Assembly: GCF_020169515.1 (NCBI RefSeq)
Contig: NZ_JAHMHW010000001.1
Coordinates: 806,001 to 870,000, forward strand
Length of the DNA stretch: 64,000 bases
Source of the DNA: Paenibacillus vietnamensis
GTDB lineage: Bacteria > Bacillota > Bacilli > Paenibacillales > Paenibacillaceae
Direction: 5' to 3'
Position 1 is the first letter of the stretch. Each line of letters opens with the position of its first letter. The notes beneath the pieces were generated by a model. The model was not told the origin of the DNA and ran no database searches. It saw only the letters and a program-made list of their open reading frames with translations. Below, one piece after another: positions 42,811-52,945 of this stretch. Position numbers and translations under genes: made by a program.

Positions 42811-45342
42811 ATGAATCAAGTAAATTTGCCGGTTGACGCCGTGCTGCCGCAGCTGCTGGATGCTTTGCGCAGCGGAACTAACGCCGTGCTTGTGGCCGAG
42901 CCTGGCGCCGGGAAGACGACGCGGGTACCGCTTGCGCTGCTTGAGGAGCCGTGGCTGTCCGGCAAGAAGATCGTCATGCTGGAGCCTCGCAGGCTTGCGG
43001 CCCGTTCCGCGGCGCAATATATGGCGAAGATGCTGAACGAGCAAGCCGGCGAAACCGTCGGCTACCGGGTGAGGCTCGATACGAAGGTAAGCCGCCGTAC
43101 GCGCATCGAAGTGGTGACCGAAGGCGTGCTTACCCGTATGCTCCAAAAGGATCAGGCGCTGGAGGACGTAGGAATCGTCGTGTTCGATGAATTTCACGAG
43201 CGCCATTTGCACGGCGATCTTGGTCTTGCCTTATGCCTGCAGTCGCAAGCTCTGCTAAGGGAGGATTTGCGGCTCGTGGTCATGTCCGCAACGTTGGATT
43301 CGGAACCGCTGTCTATGCTGCTCGGAAATGCGCCGGTTATCAGGAGCGAGGGGCGGGTATTTCCCGTCGCCACGCATTACGCGCCTGCCCGGCTCAGCGG
43401 GCCGATCGAGCAGCAAATGGGGCGATCGATTATGGAAGCGCTGCGCAGGCATGAGGGCGACATCCTCGCTTTCTTGCCCGGTCTGCCGGAAATACGCCGT
43501 ACGGCGAGATGGCTTGCCGAAGCGGGACTCTCATCGGCGGTGCGGGTGGAGGAGCTGCACGGCAGCCTGCCGCTGGAAAAGCAGGCCTCGGCCGTTGCGC
43601 GCCCGCCTCAAGGAGTGAGGAAGGTCGTGCTGGCGACCTCAATCGCCGAATCCAGCTTGACCGTCGAAGGAGTGACTGTCGTCATCGACAGCGGATTAAT
43701 GCGCGTACCCCGCTTTTCGCCCCGCACGGGAATGTCGCGCCTCGATACCGTTCCCGTCTCCAAAGCCGGCGCGGATCAGAGAAGAGGCAGGGCCGGCCGG
43801 CTATCGCCGGGCGACTGCTATAGGCTGTGGCCTGAGCAAGATCAGCCTTATTTGCCAGACCAGAGCGTGCCCGAAATCGCGGAGGCGGATCTGGCTTCGC
43901 TGGCGCTCGAGCTTGCGGTATGGGGCATCCGCGATCCGCTTGAGCTCGATTGGCTTACTCCGCCGCCTGCGGCAGCATATGAGCAGGCACTGTCAGTCCT
44001 GCAGCAGCTGAGGCTTATTGCCGGAGACGGCAAGCCATCGGCCGATGGTCTGCGCGTCTCGCAATTCGGGCTGCATCCCCGCTTGGGGGCGATGATTTTG
44101 AAGGGAACGGAGCTCGGCATGGCGCGTACGGCTTGCGAGCTGGCCACCCTCTTAAGCGAGCGGGAGCTGATGCCGCAGGAGCGGAATGCCGATGTCCAGC
44201 TTAGGCTTGATTTTCTCAAAACCGTTGCCGGATCCGCAGAAAGCGATGACGAAGCCGTCCGAGGCGGCGGAGTACACCCTGCTGCGGGGGCCGCATACCG
44301 CATGAAGGCCCAAGCCAGACAGTGGGAGCGGCTAGCGCTGGATCAGCAGAAGGCCGGCGGCAGGGGAAGCGCCGCTTCGGTATCTCCCGGCGTACTGCTC
44401 GCTTTCGCTTACCCCGACCGGATTGCACAGCGCAGGGGAGACGGGCGCTATTTGCTGTCAAACGGCAGAGGTGCGATACTGCCCGAACTTCAGCCGATCT
44501 CGAAGGCTCCCTATTTGGTCGTCGGCGAAATTGACGACGCGGACACGGAAAGCCGCATCCGGCTGGCGGCCGAATTGACTTTGGATGACATCGAGCGCCA
44601 TTTGGCGGAGTTTATTTCTTATGAAGACGCTTTGGAATGGGATGAAGGGGCGTCGGCCCTTCGGGCGAGAGCCCGCATCAGGCTTGGCGCATTGATCCTT
44701 AAGGAAAAACCGCTGCAGCGGGTGGACGAGGAGCAGGCGGCGGAGCTGCTGCTGGCCGTGATCCGCAAAGCCGGCATCGGGATGCTGCCGATGAACAAGC
44801 AGGCGTCCCAGCTGAAAGCCCGTATGTATCTGATGTCCCAAAGCGGGGGAGATTGGCCGGATGCATCGGATGAAGGGCTTCTGGAAGCGATAGACAGCTG
44901 GCTGAAGCCCCATATTTACGGAATTCGCAGCAAATCCGAGCTGCAGAAGCTGCCGATGCAGAAGCTGCTGGAAGACATGCTGACCTGGAAGCAAAGGCAA
45001 GAGCTTGACGAGCAGGTGCCTACCCATATCAAAGTACCGAGCGGATCCCGGATTCCGGTCGATTACAGCGACCCGGAATCTCCCGTGCTGGCGGTCAGGC
45101 TCCAGGAGCTGTTCGGCATGAAGGATACACCGCGGCTGGCGGGAGGAAGGCTGCCGGTTACGCTGCATCTGCTTTCCCCTTCACAGCGCCCCGTACAGGT
45201 AACGAGAGATTTAAAGAGCTTTTGGGAGCAGGCCTATTTCGAGGTGAAAAAGGATCTGAAAGGACGATATCCGAAGCATTACTGGCCGGACGATCCTTAC
45301 ACGGCAGCCGCGACGAACAGGGCGAAACCGAGGGGGACATAA
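42811..45342 (+). CDS. hrpB: ATP-dependent helicase HrpB
   Basis: An 843-residue DEAH-type RNA-helicase-like protein. Motif I is EPGAGKTTRVP near 30-40, motif II is DEFHERH near 127-133, motif III is SAT, and the motif VI region is QRRGRAGRLSPG. The HrpB C-terminal domain is present (YPDRIAQRRGDGRYLLSNGRGA). The cellular role of HrpB is still unclear. ATG 42811 has GAGGAG upstream. It follows the NAGPA-like gene after 30 nt and is probably in the same transcription unit as corA. Coding GC is high. Confidence 0.93.
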   Translation: MNQVNLPVDAVLPQLLDALRSGTNAVLVAEPGAGKTTRVPLALLEEPWLSGKKIVMLEPRRLAARSAAQYMAKMLNEQAGETVGYRVRLDTKVSRRTRIEVVTEGVLTRMLQKDQALEDVGIVVFDEFHERHLHGDLGLALCLQSQALLREDLRLVVMSATLDSEPLSMLLGNAPVIRSEGRVFPVATHYAPARLSGPIEQQMGRSIMEALRRHEGDILAFLPGLPEIRRTARWLAEAGLSSAVRVEELHGSLPLEKQASAVARPPQGVRKVVLATSIAESSLTVEGVTVVIDSGLMRVPRFSPRTGMSRLDTVPVSKAGADQRRGRAGRLSPGDCYRLWPEQDQPYLPDQSVPEIAEADLASLALELAVWGIRDPLELDWLTPPPAAAYEQALSVLQQLRLIAGDGKPSADGLRVSQFGLHPRLGAMILKGTELGMARTACELATLLSERELMPQERNADVQLRLDFLKTVAGSAESDDEAVRGGGVHPAAGAAYRMKAQARQWERLALDQQKAGGRGSAASVSPGVLLAFAYPDRIAQRRGDGRYLLSNGRGAILPELQPISKAPYLVVGEIDDADTESRIRLAAELTLDDIERHLAEFISYEDALEWDEGASALRARARIRLGALILKEKPLQRVDEEQAAELLLAVIRKAGIGMLPMNKQASQLKARMYLMSQSGGDWPDASDEGLLEAIDSWLKPHIYGIRSKSELQKLPMQKLLEDMLTWKQRQELDEQVPTHIKVPSGSRIPVDYSDPESPVLAVRLQELFGMKDTPRLAGGRLPVTLHLLSPSQRPVQVTRDLKSFWEQAYFEVKKDLKGRYPKHYWPDDPYTAAATNRAKPRGT

Positions 45343-45405
45343 AAGCTTTTATCGCTTCAGGCAAGCCAGCTTCATATTCATGGAATAGAGAGGACGGACA
45401 TCCGC

Positions 45406-45696
45406 ATGGCTTACTCCATTTTGCTTATCTATTTAATCGTGCTGAACGTCATCTCCTTCTCGCTAATGGGAGCGGACAAACGGAGGGCGGTGCAAAAGCG
45501 GCGCCGCGTTCCCGAGCAGCGGCTTTTTTTGCTTAGCGCGATCGGAGGGGCGGCCGGAACGATGCTCGGCATGAAGACATGGCGACATAAGACGAAGCAC
45601 CGGACGTTTACGGTCGGCATTCCCTTTCTGCTTAGCTTTAATTTGATTTTGATATTACTCGCATTATGGTTTATTGGCATCAGTGCCAATTATTGA
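45406..45696 (+). CDS. DUF1294 small membrane protein
   Basis: A 96-residue membrane protein with two hydrophobic segments, at the N-terminus (ILLIYLIVLNVISFSLMG) and C-terminus (FLLSFNLILILLALWFI). They flank the conserved basic core ADKRRAVQKRRRVPEQRLFLLSAIGGAAGTMLGMKTWRHKTKHRTF, typical of DUF1294 (YsdA-like). Function unknown. It lies 63 nt after hrpB and just before the helD promoter. Confidence 0.85.
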   Translation: MAYSILLIYLIVLNVISFSLMGADKRRAVQKRRRVPEQRLFLLSAIGGAAGTMLGMKTWRHKTKHRTFTVGIPFLLSFNLILILLALWFIGISANY

Positions 45697-45726
45697 TTGC
45701 TAGCCGGCCTTGTCTTATGGTATAGT
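45697..45726 (+). promoter_or_regulatory. helD promoter
   Basis: TTGCTA (45697-45702) and TATAGT (45721-45726) are 18 nt apart, about 50 nt before the helD start. Confidence 0.45.
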
Positions 45727-45774
45727 GGTGTTTCGCTTTTTTTTCTACCATTCACCACTTAGGAGGTAACTGAC

Positions 45775-47850
45775 TTGACCGTTCAAAGTGCCTATCAAGA
45801 GGAGCAGCAAAGGCTTGAAGAAGCGCTGCGCGACATTCACGCTCAGCTGCAGGCGATCGGCCCGCGCTACAAGGGTGACGATTTCACGGAACAAATGCTC
45901 GATCTGCAGCAAGAGGAACGCAGATTGAGGCTCGAAATTTCGAAGAAGGAGCCCTACTTCGGCCGGATCGACTTCCAGGAGCTTCCTGCCGGCGACCAGA
46001 AGCCGATGTATATCGGGAAAGCCGGCGTCGCCAAGCAAGGCAGCAACGAGCTGCTGGTTATCGATTGGCGGGCTCCGGTCGCCAGCCTGTTCTATTCCTT
46101 CACCGGCGGCGATGCGCCCGCGGCGTACGAATCGCCCGATGGCGAAGTTACCGGACATGTTCATCTAAAAAGAAACTTCATGATTCGTCAGGGAGAGATC
46201 GTCCGTCTGGTCGACAGTTACATAAGGGGCCAGGAGGAAGGCTCGGTCACTGACGAATTTCTATTATACCGACTGGGAGAAAACAAGGATAACAAGCTGC
46301 GGGATATCGTTTCGACGATTCAGGGGGAGCAGGACCGCATCATCCGGGCGGAACGCAATCGCGCACTATTTATTCAGGGGGTAGCCGGATCGGGAAAAAC
46401 GACCGTCGCCCTGCACCGTCTGGCCTATCTTCTCTACCAATACGCCGACCGGATGCGCGCGGAACGGATGATTATTTTTGCGCCGAGCCGCATGTTCCTC
46501 GATTATATTTCCGGTGTGCTTCCCGAGCTTGGCGTCGGCGACATTCAGCAGACGACGTTCAGCGATTGGACGCTCGAGCTGCTGGAAAACGCCGTCCGGC
46601 TCGATGATCCGTCTCGGACGATGACATACTGGTTCGAGGAGCGCCGGACAGCCGAAGAAATCGGACACTCGTCTGGAAGATTTAAAGGGAGCTTAGCCTT
46701 TAAGGCGATTGTCGATGAGCGGATAGCCGAATTCAAGAAGCGGATCGTGCCTGCCGTCTCTTTTGTCCCGATCGACGGGCTGGAGCTTAACCCGGAGCAA
46801 ATGCAGGAATGGTACGATACGGATTACGGGGAAGAGCCGTTGATGAAGAAGCGCGACCGGCTGGTCAGCCGGATCCGCCGCTGGTTCGAATCCGAGCTGA
46901 AACTCAGGCGCGTGACGGACAAGAAGGTGCGGGCCAAGGCGCTTGCCAAGCTCGCCAGCTTTACGAAGAAGATTCCGGCATACGGCAGTCCGGAACTTTA
47001 TGCCTCTCTGTTTCAAGGAAAACAGGCGGCGAAGGGCGTGCCGAAGCCCGTTGCGGCCACCACGGCCGAACGGCTGGGCAGCGGCATCGCCGCCGTCGAG
47101 GATTTAGCTCCTCTTGCTTACATTCATCTCGAGCTGTTCGGTCTTCCGGCTCAGGCCTTCGACCATATCGTCATCGACGAGGCGCAGGATTATTCGCCGT
47201 TTCAGCTGGAGGTGCTGCGCCGCTGCCAGCGGACGGTGTCGATGACCGTGCTTGGCGATTTGCAGCAAGGCATTCACGCCTATGCAGGCATACAGAGCTG
47301 GGAGGAGCTTATGGGGCTGTTCGATGAAAAGCAAACCGGTTTTTACGAGCTGAACCGCAGCTACCGTTCCACCATGGAGATTATCGAGTTCGCGAACAAA
47401 ATATTAGGCGGCATGACCGGCGGCGTTAAGCCTGCCGTCCCCGTCTTCCGGAGCGGGGATCCCGTCGCACTGGTGCAGACAGAGGATGAAGCCTGGCTGG
47501 AAGCGATCGAAGCTTCCGTTGCCGAATGGCAGTCGACGGGGCAATACGAGACGATTTCGGTTATCGGCCGCACCGCGCTTGAATGCGAACGGATTTTTCA
47601 ACATTTAACCGGGAAGGGCTTTTCAGCTTCTCTCGTGCAGAGCAAGCAGCCCGCATACGGCGGCGGCTTGTCGGTCGTACCTGTATACTTGTCCAAGGGG
47701 CTGGAGTTCGACGCGGTGCTCATTGCGGATGCAGGCGGGGAAGCCTACGGGGAGCTGGACTCAAAACTGCTATATGTAGGCTGCACGCGCGCGCTGCATA
47801 AGCTGAAGCTTCTTTATAAAGGCAGGCTGACTTCGTTGTTGAACGATTGA
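45775..47850 (+). CDS. helD: HelD-like RNA polymerase recycling ATPase
   Basis: A 691-residue UvrD/Rep-like superfamily 1 protein of the HelD type, which in B. subtilis frees stalled RNA polymerase from nucleic acid. A charged coiled-coil N-terminal arm (about 5-70) precedes DFQELPAGDQKPMYIGKAG and WRAPVASLFY. Walker A is [14 protein letters not shown] near 203-216, the Walker B region is IDEAQDYSPFQ, and motif VI-like VGCTRALHKL is near the end. It starts at TTG 45775 with AGGAGGTAA 8 nt upstream. UvrD is the alternative family, but the N-terminal arm favours HelD. Confidence 0.88.
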   Translation: MTVQSAYQEEQQRLEEALRDIHAQLQAIGPRYKGDDFTEQMLDLQQEERRLRLEISKKEPYFGRIDFQELPAGDQKPMYIGKAGVAKQGSNELLVIDWRAPVASLFYSFTGGDAPAAYESPDGEVTGHVHLKRNFMIRQGEIVRLVDSYIRGQEEGSVTDEFLLYRLGENKDNKLRDIVSTIQGEQDRIIRAERNRALFIQGVAGSGKTTVALHRLAYLLYQYADRMRAERMIIFAPSRMFLDYISGVLPELGVGDIQQTTFSDWTLELLENAVRLDDPSRTMTYWFEERRTAEEIGHSSGRFKGSLAFKAIVDERIAEFKKRIVPAVSFVPIDGLELNPEQMQEWYDTDYGEEPLMKKRDRLVSRIRRWFESELKLRRVTDKKVRAKALAKLASFTKKIPAYGSPELYASLFQGKQAAKGVPKPVAATTAERLGSGIAAVEDLAPLAYIHLELFGLPAQAFDHIVIDEAQDYSPFQLEVLRRCQRTVSMTVLGDLQQGIHAYAGIQSWEELMGLFDEKQTGFYELNRSYRSTMEIIEFANKILGGMTGGVKPAVPVFRSGDPVALVQTEDEAWLEAIEASVAEWQSTGQYETISVIGRTALECERIFQHLTGKGFSASLVQSKQPAYGGGLSVVPVYLSKGLEFDAVLIADAGGEAYGELDSKLLYVGCTRALHKLKLLYKGRLTSLLND

Positions 47851-47869
47851 ACGATAAAAAATTGATGAT

Positions 47870-47908
47870 CGCCGAATCCGATTTACGGGTTCGGCGTATT
47901 ACTTTTTC
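47870..47908 (+). terminator. helD terminator
   Basis: A 10-pair stem (47870-47879 with 47887-47896, one T-G pair), a 7-nt loop, then a T-rich tail TATTACTTTTT. Confidence 0.7.
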
Positions 47909-47929
47909 ATAAAAAGGAGTGTGAAGCCA

Positions 47930-48775
47930 TTGAGACAACCTGCGGAAACGAAAGAGCAGCTGCAAACGGCCATGCTGGAAATCGAAGCTTGGGAACGAGA
48001 GCAGAAGGATTTGTGGTTTTGGGAAAAGCTGGGGAGACTCCCGTTTATGCTGCTTGATAAGCTGACGCCCAAATTTATTCAGGAAAAGCTCGGACAGGCT
48101 GTCGATGAAATCGGCGGCTATATCCAAACCGGCGGAAAATACTTGATTTCGGAAAAGTCGGTTATCGCTCTCATGCAGCGGAACGCGGAAGCGGCCGGCG
48201 CAGCCGTCCCGCAGGAAGACGAAGAGCTGACGATCGGGGAAGCGGCTGCGCTGCCGCTTTCGGTCATGAATGCATCGGCTGCGCAGCTTTCATCAAGCCG
48301 GTCCGCCATGGCGACGCTGCAGGGAGCGACGACCGGCATCGGCGGTTTTTTCACGCTTGCGGTCGATATCCCGGCCGTGCTCGGATTGTCTCTCAAAATC
48401 ATTCAGGAAATCGCGATTTGTTACGGCTTTGATCCGAAGCTTAAGGAAGAGAGGATTTTTGCCGTAAAAGTCATGCAGTTCGCTTCCTCCGATATCGTCG
48501 GCAAAAAAGCGATTTTGGAGGAGCTGAGCGCATACGGCAGCGGCGCCAAAAGCAGCCAGATGCTGTCGCAGCTTCAGGGCTGGCGCGAGGTCGTCATGAT
48601 CTACCGGGATAACTTCGGATGGAAAAAGCTGTTCCAGATGATTCCCGTAGCCGGCATGCTTTTCGGAGCCTTTATTAACAGAGGAATGCTGAATGACGTA
48701 GCGGAAGCGGCAACGATGCTTTACCGGAAAAGAAGAGTGCTGATCAGGCTTGCGGAGGGCGAAATGGCGACATGA
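47930..48775 (+). CDS. EcsC family protein
   Basis: A 281-residue EcsC-domain protein. The domain covers most of the length: WEREQKDLWFWEKLGRLPFMLLDKLTPKFIQEKL near the start, ATTGIGGFFTLAVDIPAVLGLSLKIIQEIAICYGFDP in the middle, and FQMIPVAGMLFGAFINRGMLNDV near the end. EcsC accompanies the EcsAB ABC exporter in some bacilli, but no such exporter is here and its function is unknown. TTG 47930 has AAAGGAGTG about 7 nt upstream; GTG 47921 is too close to that site. Confidence 0.88.
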   Translation: MRQPAETKEQLQTAMLEIEAWEREQKDLWFWEKLGRLPFMLLDKLTPKFIQEKLGQAVDEIGGYIQTGGKYLISEKSVIALMQRNAEAAGAAVPQEDEELTIGEAAALPLSVMNASAAQLSSSRSAMATLQGATTGIGGFFTLAVDIPAVLGLSLKIIQEIAICYGFDPKLKEERIFAVKVMQFASSDIVGKKAILEELSAYGSGAKSSQMLSQLQGWREVVMIYRDNFGWKKLFQMIPVAGMLFGAFINRGMLNDVAEAATMLYRKRRVLIRLAEGEMAT

Positions 48776-48825
48776 AATATGCTATGCTAGGAGAGGACAA
48801 TCGTTAGCTTGGAGGAATCATACCC

Positions 48826-49980
48826 GTGGACTTTCATATGCAGTATTTGTCATTTTTCGTTATTCAAACCGATGGAGAGGAGAGCGCCGCTTCGAGCGGC
48901 AAAAGGTTCAAGCATTACCAGACTCTTGATTCGGATACATACGAGGACAGCGAGATTCAGCGCTTTCTGGACGACGAGTTTAAGCGGATTGTAAAACGGA
49001 AGGTTGAGCGCAATCCGAATACGGCCGGAGCGCCGACGAAAATCGGACGTTTCATGGTCGAACCGGGCTATGAGCTTGGGAGCAACCAAAACTATAATCT
49101 GTTTCAGCGGCTGCGCGAGGCGGATTCGAAGGAACGGTTCATCGGCATCGCCGATGAGCTCGTCCGGATTTACATGGACACAAGCTCGGTCAGGGGAGGG
49201 GCATTCATTATTGCGTTATCGAAGCTGAATACCTATTTCGACGAGCCGTTTCTCTTTTTGCTGAAATGCGACTTCGAGCCGAAAATCGCCCGCATTTCCG
49301 ATGAGCGAAATTTGATCTCACAGGTAGAGATGGCCATCAGCGCCCGCAGCATCAAATCGATTCAATATCCGCATATGCCGGAGGAGGGCATGCTGGAGCA
49401 TTGGGAGCTGAAAATCCACCAAGCGTCGCACGCGAGATACTTCGAGGATTTTCTGAAATATGTTTCCTATGAAAAGCCGCTGCCTGAGGTGATGGGGGAG
49501 CAGGTCGTGGAAATGGTACAGCAGTACATCGCCGACAAGTGGCAGGAGGACGAAAGCTCGGAACGGCGCGAGGAAGAGAATGCGCTGGAGGTTTGGGCGG
49601 CCAGCGACAAACGGGATTTGCAGGAATGGTGGCCGCAGGAGCAGGTCGAGGTCGCCGCTGCCGCGCTTGTGGAGCAAAAGCCGGACCTGCCGTTTACGTT
49701 CAAGCTGGACGGCGTGACGATCAAAGCGCTGCTGGCCGACTTCGGTCCGTCCATTCACATTGCCAGGCATAACGGGCGTTACGTCGTTGTGATCGAAGGA
49801 GACGCCTTCCAGTTCGAGAAGGGAATGTCACCGGTCGAGCTGCTGCAGCCGCAGGAGCTGAGCGATATTTTGCCGATCATCGGCAGCAGGAAGCCGTTAG
49901 AGACGGAATACGGACATACGGAACAGTCCTTTGATAATCCGGTGGAGCCGACTGGCGGAGACGATGAGGTGCCATGGTAA
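48826..49980 (+). CDS. DUF3900 family protein
   Basis: A 384-residue soluble protein. The first 220 or so residues match my memory of the Bacillus DUF3900 family (QYLSFFVIQTDGE, KRFKHYQTLD, PTKIGRFMVEPGYEL, HQASHARYFEDFLKYV). The family has no assigned function. A distinct C-terminal part (about 290-340, FTFKLDGVTIKALLADFGPSIHIARHNGRYVVVIEGDAF) looks like a small beta domain, and the tail is acidic. GTG 48826 has GGAGG about 10 nt upstream. No membrane helix. The assignment rests on recall, not on a search. Confidence 0.72.
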   Translation: MDFHMQYLSFFVIQTDGEESAASSGKRFKHYQTLDSDTYEDSEIQRFLDDEFKRIVKRKVERNPNTAGAPTKIGRFMVEPGYELGSNQNYNLFQRLREADSKERFIGIADELVRIYMDTSSVRGGAFIIALSKLNTYFDEPFLFLLKCDFEPKIARISDERNLISQVEMAISARSIKSIQYPHMPEEGMLEHWELKIHQASHARYFEDFLKYVSYEKPLPEVMGEQVVEMVQQYIADKWQEDESSERREEENALEVWAASDKRDLQEWWPQEQVEVAAAALVEQKPDLPFTFKLDGVTIKALLADFGPSIHIARHNGRYVVVIEGDAFQFEKGMSPVELLQPQELSDILPIIGSRKPLETEYGHTEQSFDNPVEPTGGDDEVPW

Positions 49981-50033
49981 CCGATCAGAGGACTCCGCGT
50001 ATGAACATCCCAAAATAAGGAGAGACTGCTTAA

Positions 50034-50393
50034 GTGGAAAACTTATTTTTTATCGAAATTGGCATGGGGTGCGATCTGCACGGCCAAAACATTACGAAAG
50101 CCTCCGTACGCGCGGTCCAAAACGCGATTCATCATAATTCCATGCCGGGCCTGCGCTCCGTACTGCCGGGAGGCAGCCTTGACCGGATGAAGGTCCGCGT
50201 CAAGCTGGCCTTGCCTTGCGACAAGGAGCTGCTGGACATCGAGCAGGTGAAAGCGGTGCTGCCATACGGACAAGTGACGGTAGAGCTCACTGACGGCGGC
50301 ATGCTGACGACGAGCGGCGTTGTCCTGCCGGACAAGGATGATAAAAACGATTTGATTTATGTCGTTATCGCTTCCGTTGAGGTTGGTTATTGA
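50034..50393 (+). CDS. Lin0512 family protein
   Basis: A 119-residue protein of the Lin0512 family (named after a Listeria protein), function unknown. The start is ENLFFIEIGMGCDLHGQNITKASVRAVQNAIHHNSMPGLRSVLPGG, and the ferredoxin-like half KVRVKLALPCDKELLDIEQVKAVLPYGQVTVELTDGGM follows. It starts at GTG 50034 with AAGGAGAGACTG upstream. It lies 53 nt after the DUF3900 gene and 28 nt before the CBS-domain transporter, so it may be cotranscribed with either. Confidence 0.82.
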   Translation: MENLFFIEIGMGCDLHGQNITKASVRAVQNAIHHNSMPGLRSVLPGGSLDRMKVRVKLALPCDKELLDIEQVKAVLPYGQVTVELTDGGMLTTSGVVLPDKDDKNDLIYVVIASVEVGY

Positions 50394-50421
50394 TCGAGCC
50401 CCATAGCAAGAGGAGACAAGC

Positions 50422-51735
50422 ATGGTTTTAAAGCTTTTTTTATTTGCCGCTTTGCTCGTTTTTACGGCGTTTTTTGTGGCGACGGAATTTGCGATTATCC
50501 GGATGCGCGCTAGCAGGGTCAATCAGATGGTGGCGGAAGGCTACAAAAACGCCAAAGCGGTCGAACGCGTCACCACCAATCTGGACGGTTATTTATCCGC
50601 CTGCCAGCTAGGCATTACGATTACGGCGCTTGGATTAGGCTGGCTAGGAGAACCGACGATCGAGCAAATTTTGCATCCGCTGTTTGAACGTTTGCATATC
50701 GAAGGCGAGCTGAGCTCGCTCCTGTCGTTCGTCATCTCCTTTGTGCTCGTGACTTATTTGCACGTTGTGCTTGGCGAGCTGTTCCCGAAATCGCTTGCGA
50801 TCATTATGTCGGAGCGGATCAGCCAGCTGACTGCGCCGCTTATCATCGGCTTCTACAAAGTGATGTATCCGTTTATCTGGCTGCTGAACGGTTCGGCCAA
50901 CAGCCTGATCCGGCTCTTCGGTTTCAAGCCGGCGAGCGAGCACGAGGCGCATTCGGAAGAAGAGATCCGCATCATTTTGTCCGAAAGCTATGAGAGCGGA
51001 AAAATCAACATGAGCGAGTACGGCTATGTCAGCCGTATATTCGAATTCGACGAACGGCTGGCCCGCGAAATTATGGTGCCCCGTACGGATATGATTTGCT
51101 TGTTTACGGACTACTCGCTTGACAAGAACATCGAGATTATCAAGAAAGAGCAATATACGCGCTTCCCGGTTGCGAACGGCTCCAAAGACAACATAGCCGG
51201 CATCCTGAACACGAAGCAGTTTTTCCTTCGTTACGACAGCGACCGCGAGCTTGATTTGCAGACACTGCTGCAGCCGGCTATGAGCGTTCCCGAGGTGACG
51301 CCGATCAAAAAGCTGCTTAAAAAGATGCAGCAGGAAAGTGTCCACATCGCCATTTTGCTGGACGAATACGGCGGAACCGCGGGACTCATCACGATTGAGG
51401 ACATTATCGAGGAAATTGTGGGCGAAATCCGCGATGAGTTCGATTTGGACGAGGCTAAGGAAATCGAGATGCTGGAGCGGCAGCGTTATTTGGTGGACGG
51501 CAAGGCGCTGATCAGCGAGGTAAACGATGCAGTCGGCACGGATTTGGAAAGCGAAGAGGTGGATTCGATCGGCGGCTGGCTGTTCAACGCAAATCCGGAA
51601 CTGCCGGAAAACGAGCCTTGGAGCTATGAGAATACGACGTTCATTATCCGCGAGCGCGACGATAACCGGATCCGGAAAATCGAAATTTTGACGGATTTGG
51701 CCGAAAGTGAAATGAGCGAATACGGACATGCATAA
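50422..51735 (+). CDS. CNNM/CBS/CorC-domain ion transporter (hemolysin C-like)
   Basis: A 437-residue membrane protein with a CNNM (DUF21) domain of four helices (about 1-190). A CBS pair follows (about 205-330, [18 protein letters not shown] to [29 protein letters not shown]), then a C-terminal CorC_HlyC domain. Related B. subtilis proteins such as MpfA export Mg2+. ATG 50422 follows AAGAGGAGA. It sits between Lin0512 and uppP. Confidence 0.9.
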   Translation: MVLKLFLFAALLVFTAFFVATEFAIIRMRASRVNQMVAEGYKNAKAVERVTTNLDGYLSACQLGITITALGLGWLGEPTIEQILHPLFERLHIEGELSSLLSFVISFVLVTYLHVVLGELFPKSLAIIMSERISQLTAPLIIGFYKVMYPFIWLLNGSANSLIRLFGFKPASEHEAHSEEEIRIILSESYESGKINMSEYGYVSRIFEFDERLAREIMVPRTDMICLFTDYSLDKNIEIIKKEQYTRFPVANGSKDNIAGILNTKQFFLRYDSDRELDLQTLLQPAMSVPEVTPIKKLLKKMQQESVHIAILLDEYGGTAGLITIEDIIEEIVGEIRDEFDLDEAKEIEMLERQRYLVDGKALISEVNDAVGTDLESEEVDSIGGWLFNANPELPENEPWSYENTTFIIRERDDNRIRKIEILTDLAESEMSEYGHA

Positions 51736-51791
51736 GCTTGTATAGTGCAGCTACTCGCATTGACAATTTAATAGGCGAAGGGGGAGCAGCG

Positions 51792-52580
51792 ATGGGCGAT
51801 CTGATAAATGCGATTATTATGGGCATTGTGGAAGGGTTGACCGAGTTTTTGCCCGTATCGTCGACAGGACATTTGATCTTGACGGGCGAGCTGCTCAGCT
51901 TTACCGGCGACCGGGCCAAAACGTTCGAAGTCGTCATTCAGTTCGGCGCCGTGCTTGCGGTCCTCGTTCTGTACAGAAAGCGGTTTGCCAGCCTGCTCAA
52001 CTTCAAGCTCGGCAAAGACTCCGGACTGAACGTTCTGCATATCTTCCTTGCGATGCTGCCGGCGGGAGTGGTCGCCGTTCTGCTGCACGGGGTGATCAAG
52101 CATTATTTGTTCGGTCCTCAGACGGTGCTTATCGGGCTGGTGGCGGGAGGCGTGCTCATGATTATCGCCGACCGGGTAAAGAGAAGGATCGTTTCAGAGG
52201 AGCTGGACGACATCACCTACAAGCAGGCTTTCGCGGTCGGCTGCTTTCAGATGCTCGCTCTATGGCCCGGCTTTTCCCGATCGGGTTCCACCATTTCGGG
52301 AGGCATGCTGTTCGGGACGAGCCAAAAAGCGGCTGCGGAATTTACGTTTATCGTGTCGGTGCCGATCATGGCCGGGGCAAGCGGAGTGGATTTGCTGAAA
52401 AGCCGGGAGTTTTTGACGGTTGCCGATTTGCCTCTGTTTTTGATCGGCTTATGCGCCGCTTTCATCGTGGCGATGATTGCGGTAGTGACGTTTATTAACT
52501 TGATGAAAAAGATTAAGCTTTCCTGGTTCGCGTATTACCGGTTTGCGCTTGCAGCACTTTTTTACTTTATCATTTTTTAA
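51792..52580 (+). CDS. uppP: Undecaprenyl-diphosphatase
   Basis: UppP (BacA) dephosphorylates undecaprenyl diphosphate so the lipid carrier can be reused in cell wall synthesis; it also gives basal bacitracin resistance. The 262-residue membrane protein has both signature motifs, [15 protein letters not shown] near 14-28 and [10 protein letters not shown] near 158-167. ATG 51792 has AAGGGGGAG upstream; the frame is open back to 51738. It is followed by a clear terminator. Confidence 0.96.
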   Translation: MGDLINAIIMGIVEGLTEFLPVSSTGHLILTGELLSFTGDRAKTFEVVIQFGAVLAVLVLYRKRFASLLNFKLGKDSGLNVLHIFLAMLPAGVVAVLLHGVIKHYLFGPQTVLIGLVAGGVLMIIADRVKRRIVSEELDDITYKQAFAVGCFQMLALWPGFSRSGSTISGGMLFGTSQKAAAEFTFIVSVPIMAGASGVDLLKSREFLTVADLPLFLIGLCAAFIVAMIAVVTFINLMKKIKLSWFAYYRFALAALFYFIIF

Positions 52581-52584
52581 GCGA

Positions 52585-52609
52585 AAGAGGGGGGAGTCCC
52601 CTCTTTTTT
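52585..52609 (+). terminator. uppP terminator
   Basis: AAGAGGGG (52585-52592), 5-nt loop, CCCCTCTT (52598-52605) running into Ts to 52609. Confidence 0.85.
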
Positions 52610-52624
52610 GTTACTCAGAAATGC

Positions 52625-52918
52625 TTATCCCTGGTCGCGAAGCAGCTTCTTGTCCAGTACGAACGGGCCAAATGGCAGAAACGCCGCGAGAGCCGCCAAG
52701 GCAACCTTCACGATCGACCAGCGGTTCGATATCCATACATTGAGCAAAGCAAGCATATAGAGGACGAACAGCAGGCCGTGAAGGCTCCCTGCCACCATGA
52801 CGGCTTGAGGAAGATCTGCCCAATACTTGAGCGGCATCGCGATCAACAGCAGTACGAGAAACGACAGCCCTTCATAAAAGCCGATGAAGCGCAGCCGTCC
52901 GATTGCGGTTTTAAACAT
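52625..52918 (-). CDS. DUF3817 membrane protein
   Basis: A 97-residue membrane protein with about three helices. The DUF3817 (YdzA-like) signature is visible: RLRFIGFYEGLSFLVLLLIAMPLKYWADLP, GSLHGLLFVLYML and LAAFLPFGPFVLDKKLL. Function unknown. ATG 52918 has GGAGGT 7 nt upstream on the minus strand. It lies just after the TetR gene on the same strand and is probably cotranscribed with it. Confidence 0.88.
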   Translation of the reverse strand: MFKTAIGRLRFIGFYEGLSFLVLLLIAMPLKYWADLPQAVMVAGSLHGLLFVLYMLALLNVWISNRWSIVKVALAALAAFLPFGPFVLDKKLLRDQG

Positions 52919-52945
52919 CCGTTTTACCTCCAATGATAAATAGGA

